DNA from: Telmatactis stephensoni
Taxonomy: Eukaryota; Cnidaria; Anthozoa; Actiniaria; Isophelliidae
Direction of reading: 5' to 3'
NCBI GenBank assembly: GCA_029948255.1
Contig: JALIZF010001939.1
Coordinates: 3,001,501-3,065,500, forward strand
Length of the DNA: 64,000 nt
The translations under genes and the position numbers were made by a program. The notes under the pieces were generated by a model. That model saw only the letters and a program-made list of their open reading frames with translations. It had not been told where the DNA came from and did not search any database. Each line of letters opens with the position of its first letter. Positions within the stretch are counted from its first letter, which is position 1. Positions 62,846-64,000 of the stretch are shown here, in pieces.

Positions 62846-63189
62846 AATATCTTATGAATTTATCATAATCATAATACCTCATCATCATCATAATCACCAT
62901 CATTCTCATATCACCATAATACCCAATTCCCTGAAGCATACCTACCAACTTGAAGGCTCTGCCCAAAGAGGGAAAACCATCTTTTTTCATGCTAGAGGCA
63001 TATGAAAGGTGTACCCTTGGGGACTTGTTGACCATGAAAATCTTTAGAGCTTTTGGTAAAGAGTGGAGTCAGTATTGTCACTGTGGTAAAGCATGTCCTA
63101 TTGCCAGAGTCAAGTCAGTTTGAACAGCTGCACCACTGTTGACAGTTTATGGTGGCGATTAGTGATAATGTGTTCTAACATGGTTTCTT

Positions 63190-63325
63190 AGGGACAGGTC
63201 AATAATTAGAGGGGGGAGGGCTGGTGCAAATAGGGGGAGGGCCATATTTTTTATGCAGGCTTAAAGGGAGGGTCACAAAAAATTATGCAAGTCTCTAGGG
63301 GAGGGCCATAATTTTTTGTGCATGG
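63190..63325. repeat. G-rich imperfect repeat GGGAGGGCCATAATTTTTT
   Basis: Three diverged units with GGGGGAGGGC and ATATTTTTTATGCAG or its variants. Non-coding. Confidence 0.6.
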
Positions 63326-63564
63326 AGTTTATAAATGATCCTGTCACTGAATTGAGCTAATATTAAAAGGCCCCAAACGGAAAGTTATATCAATTTGTTT
63401 TTGTATTTTTGATTTGTTTATTTCTTAGAAAATGACCACACTAACTCGCCCAATCAGCACTTAGTATTTAGGTGCTCTCTATATTCCATAGAGTAACTAA
63501 AGGTGTCAAGTAGTGAGGGCTTTGAAGCACAGGGAAATTGTGGGGTAAAGAAAACAAGTACAGT

Positions 63565-64000
63565 CAGTGAGTTTCTATAACTAATTAGTATTCTCTATTA
63601 TAAAGCATACTAATAAAGTCTTTCAATTTCATTTATTCGAAAGACTATTAGTATGCTCTATTTATAAAATATTTGAGATATAACGCGCGCACTGATTGGC
63701 TGGCTACCATGTTTATATCAGAGTCCTGACAGAGACATGTCTTGCTCAAAAAACGTCGAAAATATTTTATAAAAGCAATATAAAACGATCGCTTATGTCT
63801 CTGTAATGTGATATAAACACTCTGGAAGATGTAGAGCACTTGAAAAGCAAGAGAAACACTCGGCTATGCCTAGTCCTATTCCTAAGCTTGCTTTTCTCTT
63901 GCTCTACATCTTCCAGAGTGTTTATATCACAGTACAGAGACATGCGTGCCGTTTTATATTCCTTAAATAGAGAATACTGATTAGTTATAGAAACTTACTG
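63565..64000. mobile_element. Outer TIR element hosting a family-1 MITE
   Basis: CAGTGAGTTTCTATAACTAA and TTAGTATTCTCTA at 63565-63597 are inverted at 63968-64000 (TAGAGAATACTGATTAGTTA and TAGAAACTTACTG). The right TIR coincides with the last base of the window, so a target duplication cannot be checked. Confidence 0.7.
63657..63965 (+). mobile_element. Family-1 palindromic MITE, copy 5
   Basis: Nested in the outer TIR element: TATAAAATATTTGAGATATA, CGCGCACTGATTGGCTGGC, the hairpin, loop ACTCGGCTATGCCTAGTC, end TTTTATATTCCTTAAA. Close to copy 2, with a few base differences and a small insertion (GTCCTGA). Confidence 0.83.

Overview
This is nuclear DNA of an early-branching animal. It is AT-rich, its genes are cut into many short exons with GT-AG introns, and it is crowded with palindromic non-autonomous elements and simple repeats. 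The style (many retained ATR introns, paired transmembrane cholinesterase-like genes, CpG/CCAAT-bearing foldback elements) suggests an anthozoan cnidarian such as a coral or sea anemone, but the species is inferred and not proven. There is no bacterial, organellar, rRNA or CRISPR content. I derived every exon by hand from splice sites, reading phase and protein-family similarity.

Layout. (1) 223-15302, + strand: the last 29 exons (about 800 residues) of the checkpoint kinase ATR, covering the C-terminal FAT domain, the PI3K-like kinase domain and FATC. The introns hold palindromic MITEs, a 407-bp perfect tetranucleotide array, and a 5'-truncated LINE inserted next to a TTAA-flanked MITE. (2) 16146-23788, - strand: a complete 7-exon, about 598-residue membrane-anchored type-B carboxylesterase (CE-A), convergent with ATR. 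(3) 27992-38354, + strand: its 8-exon, 695-residue paralogue (CE-B), arranged head-to-head with CE-A, with a C-terminal transmembrane helix and a proline/tyrosine-rich cytoplasmic tail. (4) 38355-46150: a repeat field of hairpins, a large near-perfect palindrome, a Harbinger-like MITE with TTA target duplication, and a MITE-interrupted promoter-plus-ORF remnant. (5) 46655-49802: a possible three-exon gene for a small membrane protein. (6) 55679-59526: four phase-compatible exons of an unrecognised acidic protein, followed at 59707-61145 by two exons matching the C-terminal region of WDR48 (UAF1), which runs past the last readable exon. (7) 61146-64000: repeats, ending in a MITE nested inside another TIR element.

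ATR and WDR48/UAF1 both belong to the DNA-damage response, but they are not obviously co-regulated. The carboxylesterase pair is a local inverted duplication: splice phases match exon by exon except for one intron present only in CE-B. Three one-base homopolymer indels (two in ATR, one in CE-A) break otherwise conserved exons and most likely reflect assembly error. The most interesting non-genic signals are several palindromic element families that share one loop motif and one CCAAT/CpG module, an element with tRNA-like sequences at both ends, and a short word around GGGATTCCTGTGG scattered through the window.
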